From positions 62,001 to 126,000 of the forward strand of contig NZ_JBDPGJ010000004.1 of NCBI RefSeq assembly GCF_040839445.1: a stretch of DNA of 64,000 nt, read 5' to 3'. Every line of letters starts with the position of its first letter. Position 1 is the first letter of the stretch. Positions 16,175 through 24,755 of this stretch are shown in pieces. This DNA comes from Aquibium pacificus. Its GTDB lineage: Bacteria > Pseudomonadota > Alphaproteobacteria > Rhizobiales > Rhizobiaceae. The position numbers were made by a program, and so were the translations under genes. Below the pieces are notes generated by a model. The model was given only the letters and a program-made list of their open reading frames with translations. It searched no databases and was not told where the DNA came from.

Positions 16175-16239
16175 GGTGACCGGAAATGCTGTCCCGCTCG
16201 GTGTGTGAGAGCCGAATTTGCAGGCGTAGGGGAGGGCGA

Positions 16240-17166
16240 ATGACCAAGCGTGTCGATGTCGAGTTTCAGTCTGAGGGGGTAACCTGCCGGGGCTGGTTGT
16301 ACCTCGCGGACAGCGCGAAGAAATCGCCTACGGTCGTGCTGGCCGGCGGCTGGTGTTATGTGCGCGAGATCGTCATGCCGACCTATGCAAAGGCGTTTGC
16401 CGAGGCTGGCATCAATGCCCTGATCTTCGACTATCGAAATCTTGGCGTGTCGGACGGGGACAATCGCCAGCACCTCGATCCATGGGCGCAGATACGCGAC
16501 TACCAGAACGCCATCAGCTTCCTCGAGCGCCACGACAGCGTCGATGCCGACCGCATCGGCGTGTGGGGCATTTCCTATTCAGGCGGCCACGCATTGGTGC
16601 TGGCGGCCACGGATCCGCGCGTGAAATCGATCGTCAGCCAGATTCCGGTGGTCGACGGTTATGAAAACATGCGCCGCGCGCACGGAACGATGGAGTACCG
16701 CAGGCTCTGGGACTTGATCCTGGCCGACCGCAAGCTCCGGTACGAAGAGCCCGGCAAGCGGCTCTATCTCCCGCATGCCACAGCGGATTCGGAGGCGGAA
16801 GTCTCGTCCTGGCCGTTTCCGGAGACCGTGGAGACTTTTCTCAAGATCAAGGCGAGCGAAGCGCCGCTTTACGAAAATCGAAGCACCGTGGAATCCGTCG
16901 ATCTCCTGCTGAACTACGACGTCGGCCCCTTCGTGAAGCGCATCTACAATGTTCCAACATTGATGATCGTTGCGGAGGGTGACGACCTGACGCTCTGGGA
17001 TCTCGAGATCAATGCGTTCAACGCGATTCCGACTCCGAAGAAGAAGCTCGAAATCCTGCCGCATACGACCCACATGACGCTCTATTCCGACAAGTCGAAA
17101 GTCGAGAAGGCGGCGGCGATCGCCCGCGACTGGTTCGGGGATACCCTCAGTGTTGCGGGCGGGTGA
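16240..17166 (+). CDS. Alpha/beta hydrolase 1
   Basis: A 308-residue alpha/beta hydrolase. The nucleophile is probably S112 in WGISYSGGH; the paralogue at 23775 has GISYAGGH, so the first Ser of this motif is the conserved one. The acid and base are likely in the C-terminal part, with a candidate His in LPHTTHMTLYS. The N-terminal block GGWCYVREIVMPTYAKAF and FDYRNLGVSDGDNRQHLDPW (about 36-82) is shared almost word for word with the paralogue. There is no signal peptide, so it is cytosolic. An ester, thioester or C-C bond in the transported compound is the likely target. Start at 16240 follows GGGGAGGG. LacI operators lie upstream and the TRAP operon downstream. Confidence 0.82.
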   Translation: MTKRVDVEFQSEGVTCRGWLYLADSAKKSPTVVLAGGWCYVREIVMPTYAKAFAEAGINALIFDYRNLGVSDGDNRQHLDPWAQIRDYQNAISFLERHDSVDADRIGVWGISYSGGHALVLAATDPRVKSIVSQIPVVDGYENMRRAHGTMEYRRLWDLILADRKLRYEEPGKRLYLPHATADSEAEVSSWPFPETVETFLKIKASEAPLYENRSTVESVDLLLNYDVGPFVKRIYNVPTLMIVAEGDDLTLWDLEINAFNAIPTPKKKLEILPHTTHMTLYSDKSKVEKAAAIARDWFGDTLSVAGG

Positions 17167-17220
17167 GCGCATCTTTCGGAGCTGCCTGGAACCGGGCTTC
17201 GAAACCGGAACATTGGCACT

Positions 17221-17241
17221 AGAATAATGGTTCAAAATTCA
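17221..17241. promoter_or_regulatory. Candidate TetR operator, site B
   Basis: AGAATAA-TGGTTCA-AAATTCA, centred at 17231, 251 bp before the TRAP binding-protein gene within a 315-bp gap that holds no gene. Its core TGGTTCAAAATTC (17228-17240) is identical over 13 bp to site C at 23694-23706. Confidence 0.55.
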
Positions 17242-17481
17242 GTAGAACTGATGCAGTGTGTAGGGGAGGGTTTGGAGCCTTTGTCGCTTCGATCTGGCTG
17301 TCGTGAAAAGCGCCAGATGCGTTTTGCGAACGCGACGTGGCAGCGGACAAATGCAGGCGGGAGGCCCGCGTCCAGACTTTCAAGATGACTTCCATCGAAG
17401 TGCATCGGGACGTTGGCGCATTGTGTTTTCGGTGCAGATCTTTGCGCCGCACGTGACTAGGATCAACATTGGGAGGAATGC

Positions 17482-18561
17482 ATGAACATCTCTATGAGGA
17501 CGTCCGTTTCGGCCGCGGCTTTCGCCGCCGTCTTTTCGGCGGCCGTGGGTACTGCGCTCGCGGCTGAGACGATCAACCTCACGGCGGTTTCCGGCTATGC
17601 GCCGACTGCTTCGTGGGTCAAGATTTTCGAGGAGTACTTCATTCCGCAGGTCGACAAGGCACTGGCGGAGAAGGGCGATTACGTCATCAACTGGAACAAG
17701 GGTTTCAGCGGCACGGTCGTCAAGCCGCGCGGCGAACTCGACGCCGTATCCAGCGGTGTCGCCGATCTCGCGATCGTGGTGCCGGCATTCCACGTGGACA
17801 AGCTGCCGTTGCACGCCGTTTCCTTCGTGACCCCCTTCGCGACCGGCGATTTGCATCTCGTCACGCGCGCGATGTCCAAGATCGCCGAGGAAGTTCCGGA
17901 ATTTACCCAGGAGTGGTCGGATCTGGGTGTGCACTATATTGGCCCGGCCGGTTCCGTCGATAACTACGAGGCCGTCTGCAAGACCAACAAGCCGAATCCG
18001 AAAGACTTCGATGGAGTCAAGATAGCCGGTGCAGGTACCAATCTGCTCTATTTCAAGGGCGTCGGCGGGGTTGGCGTCAACAGCAATCTCGGTGATTTTT
18101 ACAACGCCATGCAGACGGGCATCGCGGAATGCTCGTCCGTTTGGGCGGAGGCCGCCGCCGGTTTCAAACTCTACGAAGTCGCGCCTTACTTCATCAAGGC
18201 CGACATGGGCGCCGTCACGTCGTTCGCAATCGCGGCAAACGAGACCTATTGGGAAACTCTTCCCGAGCCCGTGAAGGAGGCAATTGAGGAGGCGACCGCA
18301 GGCTACGGAACCGCGCTTGCCGACTATGTCGTCGCGGCGGCGGATGCGTCGCTGGAAACCTATAAGGCCAACGGCGGCACGATCGTCCAGTACACGCAGG
18401 AGCAGCGCCAGGAGATGGCGGCCGGAATGCCGAACATTGCGAAGGAGTGGGCTGAAGCGGCCGACAAGGCCGGGAAGCCCGGTTCGAAGATCCTGACGAT
18501 GTACATGGACATGCTGCGGGCGAACGATCAGGAGATCGCGCGCGAGTGGGACAAGGAATAG
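17482..18561 (+). CDS. DctP-family TRAP substrate-binding protein (TRAP 1)
   Basis: A 359-residue periplasmic solute receptor. The signal peptide (about residues 1-27, cleavage after ALA before AETINLT) and the DctP-like body place it with TRAP systems, which import carboxylates by ion-gradient-driven transport. The segment IAECSSVWAEAAAGFKLYEVAPYF matches the conserved region near the carboxylate-binding arginine in relatives. It resembles the second binding protein at 46298 (both mature sequences begin ETINLTA), so the two probably bind related organic acids. GGGAGGAATGC provides the ribosome-binding site. The small and large permeases follow directly. Confidence 0.9.
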   Translation: MNISMRTSVSAAAFAAVFSAAVGTALAAETINLTAVSGYAPTASWVKIFEEYFIPQVDKALAEKGDYVINWNKGFSGTVVKPRGELDAVSSGVADLAIVVPAFHVDKLPLHAVSFVTPFATGDLHLVTRAMSKIAEEVPEFTQEWSDLGVHYIGPAGSVDNYEAVCKTNKPNPKDFDGVKIAGAGTNLLYFKGVGGVGVNSNLGDFYNAMQTGIAECSSVWAEAAAGFKLYEVAPYFIKADMGAVTSFAIAANETYWETLPEPVKEAIEEATAGYGTALADYVVAAADASLETYKANGGTIVQYTQEQRQEMAAGMPNIAKEWAEAADKAGKPGSKILTMYMDMLRANDQEIAREWDKE

Positions 18562-18565
18562 GCCA

Positions 18566-19117
18566 TTGGCCGAACCTGCCCTGAAAATGACAACGGCATT
18601 GCGTCCGCGCGGTCCCGTTGTCGCTTTCATCAACAGTGTTTCGGGCGCGTTCAACGCGCTCGGATCCCTGCTGACGTTCGGATTGATGTGCCTGATCTGC
18701 GCCGACGTGGCGTGCCGCTATTTCCTAAATGCGCCGATTGCCGGCGTTGCCGAGATTGTCGAGATATCCATTGTCGCAATCGTGTTCGCCCAATTGGCGG
18801 ACGCGACCGCGAATGACAGGATAACGCGCGCAGACAGCGTCATCGCGATGTTGCGGATGCGCCGCCCAAAGGTCGCGCGCTCCATCGACTTCATGGCTGC
18901 GCTGACCGGCCTGGCACTGATGGCCATACTGGCCTACGGGATCATCCCCGCGATCCCTGTCGACTACGAGCGCGGATACTACGTCGGTACGGTTGGACTG
19001 TTCACCTTCCCGGTGTGGCCGACGAAGCTGGTGGTCGCGATCGGCGTGATCCTCACTGGAATCCAGCTCTTCTTTGCCGCGTTGCGCGCGTTGTTCGACG
19101 ACCGCAGCAGCACTTGA
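18566..19117 (+). CDS. TRAP small permease DctQ (TRAP 1)
   Basis: A 183-residue membrane protein with four hydrophobic segments (about residues 28-50, 62-82, 108-130, 145-170), the DctQ topology. The TTG start at 18566, 4 bases after the previous stop, preserves coupling; an ATG at 18587 is the alternative. The block LNAPIAGVAEIVEISI is typical of the family. It forms a complex with the large permease encoded next. Confidence 0.88.
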   Translation: MAEPALKMTTALRPRGPVVAFINSVSGAFNALGSLLTFGLMCLICADVACRYFLNAPIAGVAEIVEISIVAIVFAQLADATANDRITRADSVIAMLRMRRPKVARSIDFMAALTGLALMAILAYGIIPAIPVDYERGYYVGTVGLFTFPVWPTKLVVAIGVILTGIQLFFAALRALFDDRSST

Positions 19118-19148
19118 TCACACGACAACGCCCAGGACAAGGACTGCG

Positions 19149-20468
19149 ATGAGCCCCATTGAGATCGGCATCGTCTCCGTTCTGGTGATGCTCGCCTTGA
19201 TCTACGTCGGCATACACGTCCCCTTCGTTCTCGCGTTGACGTCGTTCGTGGGCGTTTGGCTGATCAAGGGCAATTTCACCATTGCGACGCTGATGCTGAC
19301 GCAGGCCGCCACACAAGGCATCGCCGATTACATATTCGGTGTCGTGCCGCTCTTCGTCTTGATGGGAATGCTGGTCAGCGCCGCCGATCTCGGCAGGGAC
19401 AGTTATATCGTCGCCAATCAGTTGTTGAGGCGATATGCTGGCGGATTGGGTATCGCGACCGTTGCCGCGAACACGGTGTTTGCCGCGATAACCGGTGTTA
19501 CAATCGCATCTGCGGCCGTGTTCTCGCGCATTGCAGTGCCTGAAATGCTGCAATTCGGTTACAATAAGAGGTTCGCAGTCGGGGTCGTCGCCGGAAGCTC
19601 CGTGCTCGGCATGCTGATCCCGCCAAGCGTGCTCCTCATCGTCTATGCGCTGATTGCCGAGCAGTCGGTCGGCGCCATGTTTCTCGCAGGCATCGGTCCG
19701 GGTCTGCTGCTAGCCTTTCTGTTTTCGCTGGGGATTTTTCTCACGGCCAAGTTTTTCCCGCGGTATGTCATTTCCGATCCGGAAAAAGCCGCGGCGATCG
19801 ACACCAATGACAATCTCACCGTGCTCGAGTTGTTCTGGAAGATAGCACCGGTCGTAGTGCTGGTCGTTGCCGTTCTGGGCGGGATCTATGGCGGGGTATT
19901 CACGCCCACCGAAGCCGGCGCGGTTGGCGCCGCCATGGCGCTGGTCGCTGCATTGCTGAAGGGGCGGCTCACGCTGCGCGGGTTCTGGGCTATCCTGATC
20001 GAAACCGGCTACATCACCGCGTCGATCCTGTTCATCGTGATCTCCGCCACGATGTACAGCCGCATGCTCGGAATATCGGGGCTGCCCACGCAAATCGGCG
20101 GCATGGTTCGTGATCTCGATGCGAGCTACATCGTCATCCTTTTGGTGTTCATCGCGCTGGCATTGATCCTGGGAACGATCATCGACTCTGTTTCCATCAT
20201 CCTGATCACCGTTCCGCTTTTCCTTCCACTTTTGGCTCCCTTCGATGTCAGTCTGGTCTGGTTCGGAATTGTCGCCGTGCTTGCGACGGAGATCGGGCTG
20301 CTGACGCCGCCTTTCGGCATTTCCTGCTTCGTCGTTCGAAGCACGCTGTCGGATTACGGCGTCACGCTCGGTGACGTGTTCATCGGGGCGTTCCCGTTCG
20401 CGGTGGTGATGCTGCTCACGGTGGCGCTGATCGTCATCTTCCCGTCGATTGTTCTGTTTTTCGTCTGA
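19149..20468 (+). CDS. TRAP large permease DctM (TRAP 1)
   Basis: A 439-residue inner-membrane protein with about 12 hydrophobic segments, the translocation subunit of the TRAP importer. Conserved blocks include VVAGSSVLGMLIPPSVLLIVYA, GGIYGGVFTPTEAGAVGA and LGTIIDSVSIILITVP. The start at 19149 gives the standard short N-terminal periplasmic lead; the frame upstream lies within dctQ. The ion coupling (Na+ or H+) and the substrate are not readable from the sequence. Confidence 0.92.
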   Translation: MSPIEIGIVSVLVMLALIYVGIHVPFVLALTSFVGVWLIKGNFTIATLMLTQAATQGIADYIFGVVPLFVLMGMLVSAADLGRDSYIVANQLLRRYAGGLGIATVAANTVFAAITGVTIASAAVFSRIAVPEMLQFGYNKRFAVGVVAGSSVLGMLIPPSVLLIVYALIAEQSVGAMFLAGIGPGLLLAFLFSLGIFLTAKFFPRYVISDPEKAAAIDTNDNLTVLELFWKIAPVVVLVVAVLGGIYGGVFTPTEAGAVGAAMALVAALLKGRLTLRGFWAILIETGYITASILFIVISATMYSRMLGISGLPTQIGGMVRDLDASYIVILLVFIALALILGTIIDSVSIILITVPLFLPLLAPFDVSLVWFGIVAVLATEIGLLTPPFGISCFVVRSTLSDYGVTLGDVFIGAFPFAVVMLLTVALIVIFPSIVLFFV

Positions 20469-20699
20469 CCGGGTCCGAAGCGTCGGGTCGCAGGAGGAGT
20501 TCGTGACGGAGAATCCACCGCTTCTTTTTGCCCGGGCATCCATTTCCGGTGCACGGGCGCACAGTGGCATCGTACTGCCCGCGCCGTACCAGGATACCGC
20601 GCCACGGGCACGGCGTCCGGCTGGCAGGCGCACGAGGATCCCTGTGTCAAAGGAACACCCAGCCGGCGTTTTGCCGGTTCTCCGGGGGAGTTGCCTTCG

Positions 20700-22373
20700 A
20701 TGAACGCGCGGTGGACCACGCTTCTGACCGACGCGATGATTGGCGAGCGCATCACTTCGGGCGAATGGGACGGCTCGACGCTGGCGGGACATCTCGAACG
20801 GCTCTGGAGCGCCGATCCCGGCAGGGTCGCGGTCATCGACGGTGACAGGTCGCTCAGCGTGGCGGACTGCCGGGAGATGGCGCTCAGGCTCCTGAGCGCC
20901 CTTCAGCAGCGCGGACTCGTGCCTGGCGACGTCGTCAGTTTCCAGTTGCCCAACTGGCACGAGGCGATCATCATCGAACTCGCCTGCGCCTATGGCGGCT
21001 TCGTCTGCAATCCGATCGTCCAGATCTATCGCGACGCCGAGGTGCAGCACATCGTCGGCGACGCCAGGTCCCGCGTCCTGTTCGTTCCGCAAAGTTTCCG
21101 CCGCTTCGACTACGAGGCGATGGTGTCGCGCATCGAGGACGCGTGGAGCGACCGACCCGAAACCGTTCTCGTCCGTCCGCAGAACGAAAGCGATCGGACC
21201 TCTTTCGAGATGCTTCTGGCCGAGGCCGCGGGTCCGCCCGAGATTGCCGTCGTCGACGCCAACGACATCAAGCTCCTGATGTACACGTCGGGCACGACAG
21301 GTCCCGCGAAAGGCGTGCTGCACACGCACAACACGATCGGTGCGGAGGTGAGGAATTTCGCCGGCTTCCTCGGGCTTGGCGCCGATGACGTGGTACTGAT
21401 GCCGTCGCCGCTGGGCCACATCACCGGCTACCTCTACGGCATCCAGCTTCCGATCACTCTGGGGTGCCGCGTCGTGCTGATGGATGTCTGGGACGTTGGC
21501 AGGGCGGCCGATCTGATCGATCGCCATGGCGTAACGTTCACCATCGGCGCGACCCCATTCGTGCAGGAACTGGCGCGTTTTGCCGTCGACCATGCCCGGC
21601 CGATGCCGAGCCTGCGCTATTTTCCCAGCGGTGGTGCCCCTGTGCCGCCGGAAGTGGTTCACCGCGCCAATGCTGCGCTCCCGAACTGCACGGTCTTCCG
21701 CCTCTACGGGAGCACCGAAGCGCCGACCGTCACGCTGGGAGTGCCCGACAAGGCGAGAGCGGATCTCGGTGCCACCACCGAGGGATACGTGGTCGCGCAC
21801 GATGTCAGGCTCACCGACCCGGACGGCCGGATCGTGGCGCCGGGCGAAGAAGGCGAGATAAGGACGCGCGGACCGGAAGTCTGCGTCGGCTACGCCCGCT
21901 TTGCCGACAACGCAGCCGCCTTCGACGCCGACGGATATTTCCTGACCGGCGATCTCGCGCGCATGACGCCGGAAGGCTGCCTGGTCATCACCGGTCGCAG
22001 CAAGGACCTCATCATACGCGGCGGCGAGAACATCAGCCCCAAGGAAATCGAGGACATCCTGCACGCACATCCGGCGATCGACGTGGCGGCGGTGGTGGCG
22101 ATGCCGCACCATCGGCTCGGAGAAACCTGCTGCGCGGTGGTGCGACTGAAACCCGGCGCGGATTTCGATTTCGCGGCGATGGAGCGTGTCCTCTCGAGCA
22201 GCGGTCTTGCCCGGCAGAAGTTCCCCGAGCGCTTGGAAGTGGTGAGCGAAATGCCCTATACAGCCGCGGGCAAGATACGGAAAAATCTACTGCGCGATCT
22301 CGTCCGCGATCTGATCGCGAAAGAAAAAACCTCAGATGGGAACAGTGACGAAGAAAAAGACGCGGCAGGATAA
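20700..22373 (+). CDS. AMP-forming acyl-CoA ligase
   Basis: A 557-residue class I adenylate-forming enzyme that activates a carboxylate to its CoA thioester through an acyl-AMP. The P-loop MYTSGTTGPAKGVLHTHN (about residue 197 on), the LYGSTEAP motif, the LTGDLARMTPEG hinge region and the terminal catalytic lysine in TAAGKIRKNLL are all present. The protein is closest in feel to cyclohexanecarboxylate- and medium-chain-acid ligases. GGGGGAG at 20683-20689 fits the ATG at 20700. It follows the TRAP importer, so it presumably activates the imported acid. Its last 38 bases overlap the double TetR gene. Confidence 0.88.
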   Translation: MNARWTTLLTDAMIGERITSGEWDGSTLAGHLERLWSADPGRVAVIDGDRSLSVADCREMALRLLSALQQRGLVPGDVVSFQLPNWHEAIIIELACAYGGFVCNPIVQIYRDAEVQHIVGDARSRVLFVPQSFRRFDYEAMVSRIEDAWSDRPETVLVRPQNESDRTSFEMLLAEAAGPPEIAVVDANDIKLLMYTSGTTGPAKGVLHTHNTIGAEVRNFAGFLGLGADDVVLMPSPLGHITGYLYGIQLPITLGCRVVLMDVWDVGRAADLIDRHGVTFTIGATPFVQELARFAVDHARPMPSLRYFPSGGAPVPPEVVHRANAALPNCTVFRLYGSTEAPTVTLGVPDKARADLGATTEGYVVAHDVRLTDPDGRIVAPGEEGEIRTRGPEVCVGYARFADNAAAFDADGYFLTGDLARMTPEGCLVITGRSKDLIIRGGENISPKEIEDILHAHPAIDVAAVVAMPHHRLGETCCAVVRLKPGADFDFAAMERVLSSSGLARQKFPERLEVVSEMPYTAAGKIRKNLLRDLVRDLIAKEKTSDGNSDEEKDAAG

Positions 22374-23592
22374 CCAGCGCGAGCGACGCGAGGCGCTGAT
22401 TTCCGCCGGGCTCAAGGTCGTCGCACGGCACGGATATACCAAAGCGTCGGTCCAGCGCATCACCGATGCTGCCGGGCTGGCCCAGGGAACGCTGTATTCC
22501 TACTTCGGCTCACATCAGGCTTTCCTGAACGAACTGCTTCCCGCCGAAGGCATGCGGCTGTTCCGGTACCTCGATCAGAACGCACCGGACACCGGTGAGT
22601 ATTTCGAAGACCAGCGCCGGAATTTCCTGGCGGTTTCGCGCTTCCTGCAGCGAAACAGGCACTTCCTCCGTGTCATGACAGATGCCGAATGCGCCGCGCC
22701 GGAGAGTTATGCGCAATACATGGGCAGCGTCGAGGACCGCTACCTCAAGGCCCAGTATGCTGCGGAAGCCGCCGGTCAGATACGAAAATGCCCCGACGAC
22801 GAATCGCGCGTCATCGCCGAGATCCTGGCGGGATCCATCGGGCACATCGCGCTCGGATTCGGAGGTCGCCCGGCCGCCGATGCACCGGGCATCCCGGATT
22901 GGGCTGCCGATACCTTCGTGAAGTTCATCCGCAACGGAATCGCTTCGGGCGCGCAGACCCCCAGCTTCGATTTCGATCCGTCCCAGTTTGCGACGCACGG
23001 GCTTCGTCCCCGGTCGGGCGGCACGAGAGAGCGCCTGCTGGATGCCGCTGTCCGGGTGGTCATGGCGCGGGGCTTCGCCGCCACGAGCGTGAACTCCATC
23101 GCGGAAGCCGCCGGCCTGTCGGTCGGCGCCCTCTACACGCATTTCGAATCGCAGCAGGAACTCTTCGACCAGTTGCTGGACCATGTCCGGATCGCCATGA
23201 TCGACCACGTCCGTGCCTTCACGCATGGCGCCGAAACGCTGCTCGAGCGCGAGTACCGCGGCTTTTGCGGCTTCTTCGACTTTCTGGCGACGAGCCCCTG
23301 GTACATCCGGGTCGAGTCCGAGGCCTCGGTCTGGGCCCCTGAAACCTATCGGCGCCATTTCTTCGATCTCGCGGACTCCTACGTGATCCTGTTGCGGCGA
23401 TCGAAATCGGCAGGCGAACTGGTCAATTTCGAAGACCGCGAACTGCCTGTGTTGGCCTATGTCTTCATGGCGGCGCGCCACTATCTCGCGGCCCGATACG
23501 TTCCCTCCGACGGCGGTGTCCGTCAGCTTCCCCGACACGTCATCGACGCGTATCGCCGCCTGCTGCAGCACGGATTGTCGGCCGCGAACTAG
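22336..23592 (+). CDS. Double TetR regulator: two complete TetR units in one chain
   Basis: A 418-residue protein with two full TetR repeats. The first helix-turn-helix spans about residues 16-62 (ASVQRITDAAGLAQGTLYSY) and is followed by an all-helical domain to about 205. A second helix-turn-helix spans 228-276 (SVNSIAEAAGLSVGALYTHF), followed by another ligand domain to 418. No stop or frame change separates them, and both DNA-binding parts look intact. TetR proteins normally dimerise to read a palindrome; this chain could be an intramolecular pseudo-dimer or could bridge two sites. The second half resembles the single TetR at 13099. It begins inside the ligase gene, so it is co-transcribed, and lies just before hydrolase 2, whose upstream region contains operator site C. 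Confidence 0.88.
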   Translation: MGTVTKKKTRQDNQRERREALISAGLKVVARHGYTKASVQRITDAAGLAQGTLYSYFGSHQAFLNELLPAEGMRLFRYLDQNAPDTGEYFEDQRRNFLAVSRFLQRNRHFLRVMTDAECAAPESYAQYMGSVEDRYLKAQYAAEAAGQIRKCPDDESRVIAEILAGSIGHIALGFGGRPAADAPGIPDWAADTFVKFIRNGIASGAQTPSFDFDPSQFATHGLRPRSGGTRERLLDAAVRVVMARGFAATSVNSIAEAAGLSVGALYTHFESQQELFDQLLDHVRIAMIDHVRAFTHGAETLLEREYRGFCGFFDFLATSPWYIRVESEASVWAPETYRRHFFDLADSYVILLRRSKSAGELVNFEDRELPVLAYVFMAARHYLAARYVPSDGGVRQLPRHVIDAYRRLLQHGLSAAN

Positions 23593-23686
23593 CACCATCG
23601 ACAGGCCTGCGCGGCAGTCTCGACGATCAGGAGTGACCAGCGGCCGATCGCCGGCAAACTCCGCTCGGGATTGCCGGTTTGCGAAG

Positions 23687-23707
23687 TGAATACTGGTTCA
23701 AAATTCG
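23687..23707. promoter_or_regulatory. Candidate TetR operator, site C
   Basis: TGAATAC-TGGTTCA-AAATTCG, centred at 23697, 78 bp before the hydrolase 2 start. It shares TGGTTCAAAATTC and flanking GAATA with site B, and the dyad pattern with site A. Confidence 0.6.
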
Positions 23708-23774
23708 GTTGACAGACCGCTCCGTTTCGAACAGTTTGCGCGGCATAGTTCTAGTGCCAAGGGAGGATCCGGAA

Positions 23775-24698
23775 TTGGCCGAGCAAGTTGAATTCAAGAG
23801 CAATGGCAACACGCTCAAAGGCATACTCGTCCGCCCCGAGGGCGTGACGGGTGACGTGCCTCTGGTCATCATGGCGGGTGGCTGGTGCTACACCAAGGAA
23901 GTGGTGATGCCGCACTATGCGAAGTCGTTCCACGCGATCGGCTGCGCCACTCTGTACTTCGACTATCGCAACTTCGGCGAAAGCGAAGGCGACCGTCGCC
24001 AGCACCTCAACCCCTGGGAGCAGATCGAGGATTATCGCAACGCGATTTCCTTTGCTCAGACGTTGAAGGGCATCGATCACAAGCGGACCGGCATCTGGGG
24101 CATCTCCTATGCCGGCGGCCATGTCATCATCACGGCGGCGCTGGATTCGCGTCCCGCCTTCGTCATCTCGACCGTGCCGGTGGTCGACGGGTTCCAGACG
24201 ATGCGGCGTACCCACGGCGAACGACGCTTCGCAGAGCTTCAGAAGCTGATCGCCGACGACCGGCAGGCGCGCTTCGAAGGCAAGCCGGGCGGCAACATGC
24301 CGATGTCGCCCAAGGAAGATCCGACCAAGGAACTCTCGTCCTGGCCCTTCCCGCACGTCTATGCCGGCTTCATGGGCATCAAGGCCAAGGAAGCTCCGCT
24401 GCACGAGCACTGGAACACGATCGAATCGACGGAGTGGCTGCTGAGCTATGTGGTGAAGCCCTACGCCCAGCGTATCGTCGAGACACCGGTCATGGTGGCC
24501 CTGGCGCGCGCCGACAACATCACGTCCGCCGATCTCGAAGTCGAGATGTTCAACGCCATCGCGTCGCCGGACAAGAAGTTGGTGTCGGTGGGCGGCATCG
24601 ACCACATGAGCCTCTACACCAACGTCGATCACCTCGCGAAAATGGGCAAGGTGCAGGCTGAATGGCTCGAAGAAACGCTCGCCAGACTCGACAGGTGA
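23775..24698 (+). CDS. Alpha/beta hydrolase 2 (paralogue of hydrolase 1)
   Basis: A 307-residue cytosolic alpha/beta hydrolase. The nucleophile is probably S111 in WGISYAGGH and a candidate catalytic His is in GGIDHMSLYTN. GGWCYTKEVVMPHYAKSF and FDYRNFGESEGDRRQHLNPW align closely with the protein at 16240, so the two arose by duplication. I place the start at TTG 23775: GGAGG at 23762-23766 is well spaced, and the length then matches the paralogue. Operator site C lies upstream, and the E1alpha/E1beta/lipoyl genes follow 57 bp downstream. Because known acetoin-cleaving systems carry a lipoyl domain fused to an alpha/beta hydrolase, functional cooperation with the downstream genes is a reasonable inference. 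Confidence 0.82.
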   Translation: MAEQVEFKSNGNTLKGILVRPEGVTGDVPLVIMAGGWCYTKEVVMPHYAKSFHAIGCATLYFDYRNFGESEGDRRQHLNPWEQIEDYRNAISFAQTLKGIDHKRTGIWGISYAGGHVIITAALDSRPAFVISTVPVVDGFQTMRRTHGERRFAELQKLIADDRQARFEGKPGGNMPMSPKEDPTKELSSWPFPHVYAGFMGIKAKEAPLHEHWNTIESTEWLLSYVVKPYAQRIVETPVMVALARADNITSADLEVEMFNAIASPDKKLVSVGGIDHMSLYTNVDHLAKMGKVQAEWLEETLARLDR

Positions 24699-24755
24699 CC
24701 TTCCGATGATCCTCCCGCCCTCGGTTCGGGCGAGGGCGTGAGAGACGAAAGCAAG

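Noticed and set aside
19710..22112. 800-codon minus-strand open frame
   Set aside because: Runs opposite the DctM and CoA-ligase genes, which have full family motifs; it is His/Arg/Asp-rich without a domain and is a composition shadow.
24716..24738. 8-bp hairpin between hydrolase 2 and E1alpha as a terminator
   Set aside because: No T tract follows and the downstream genes appear co-transcribed; may only be a weak attenuator.
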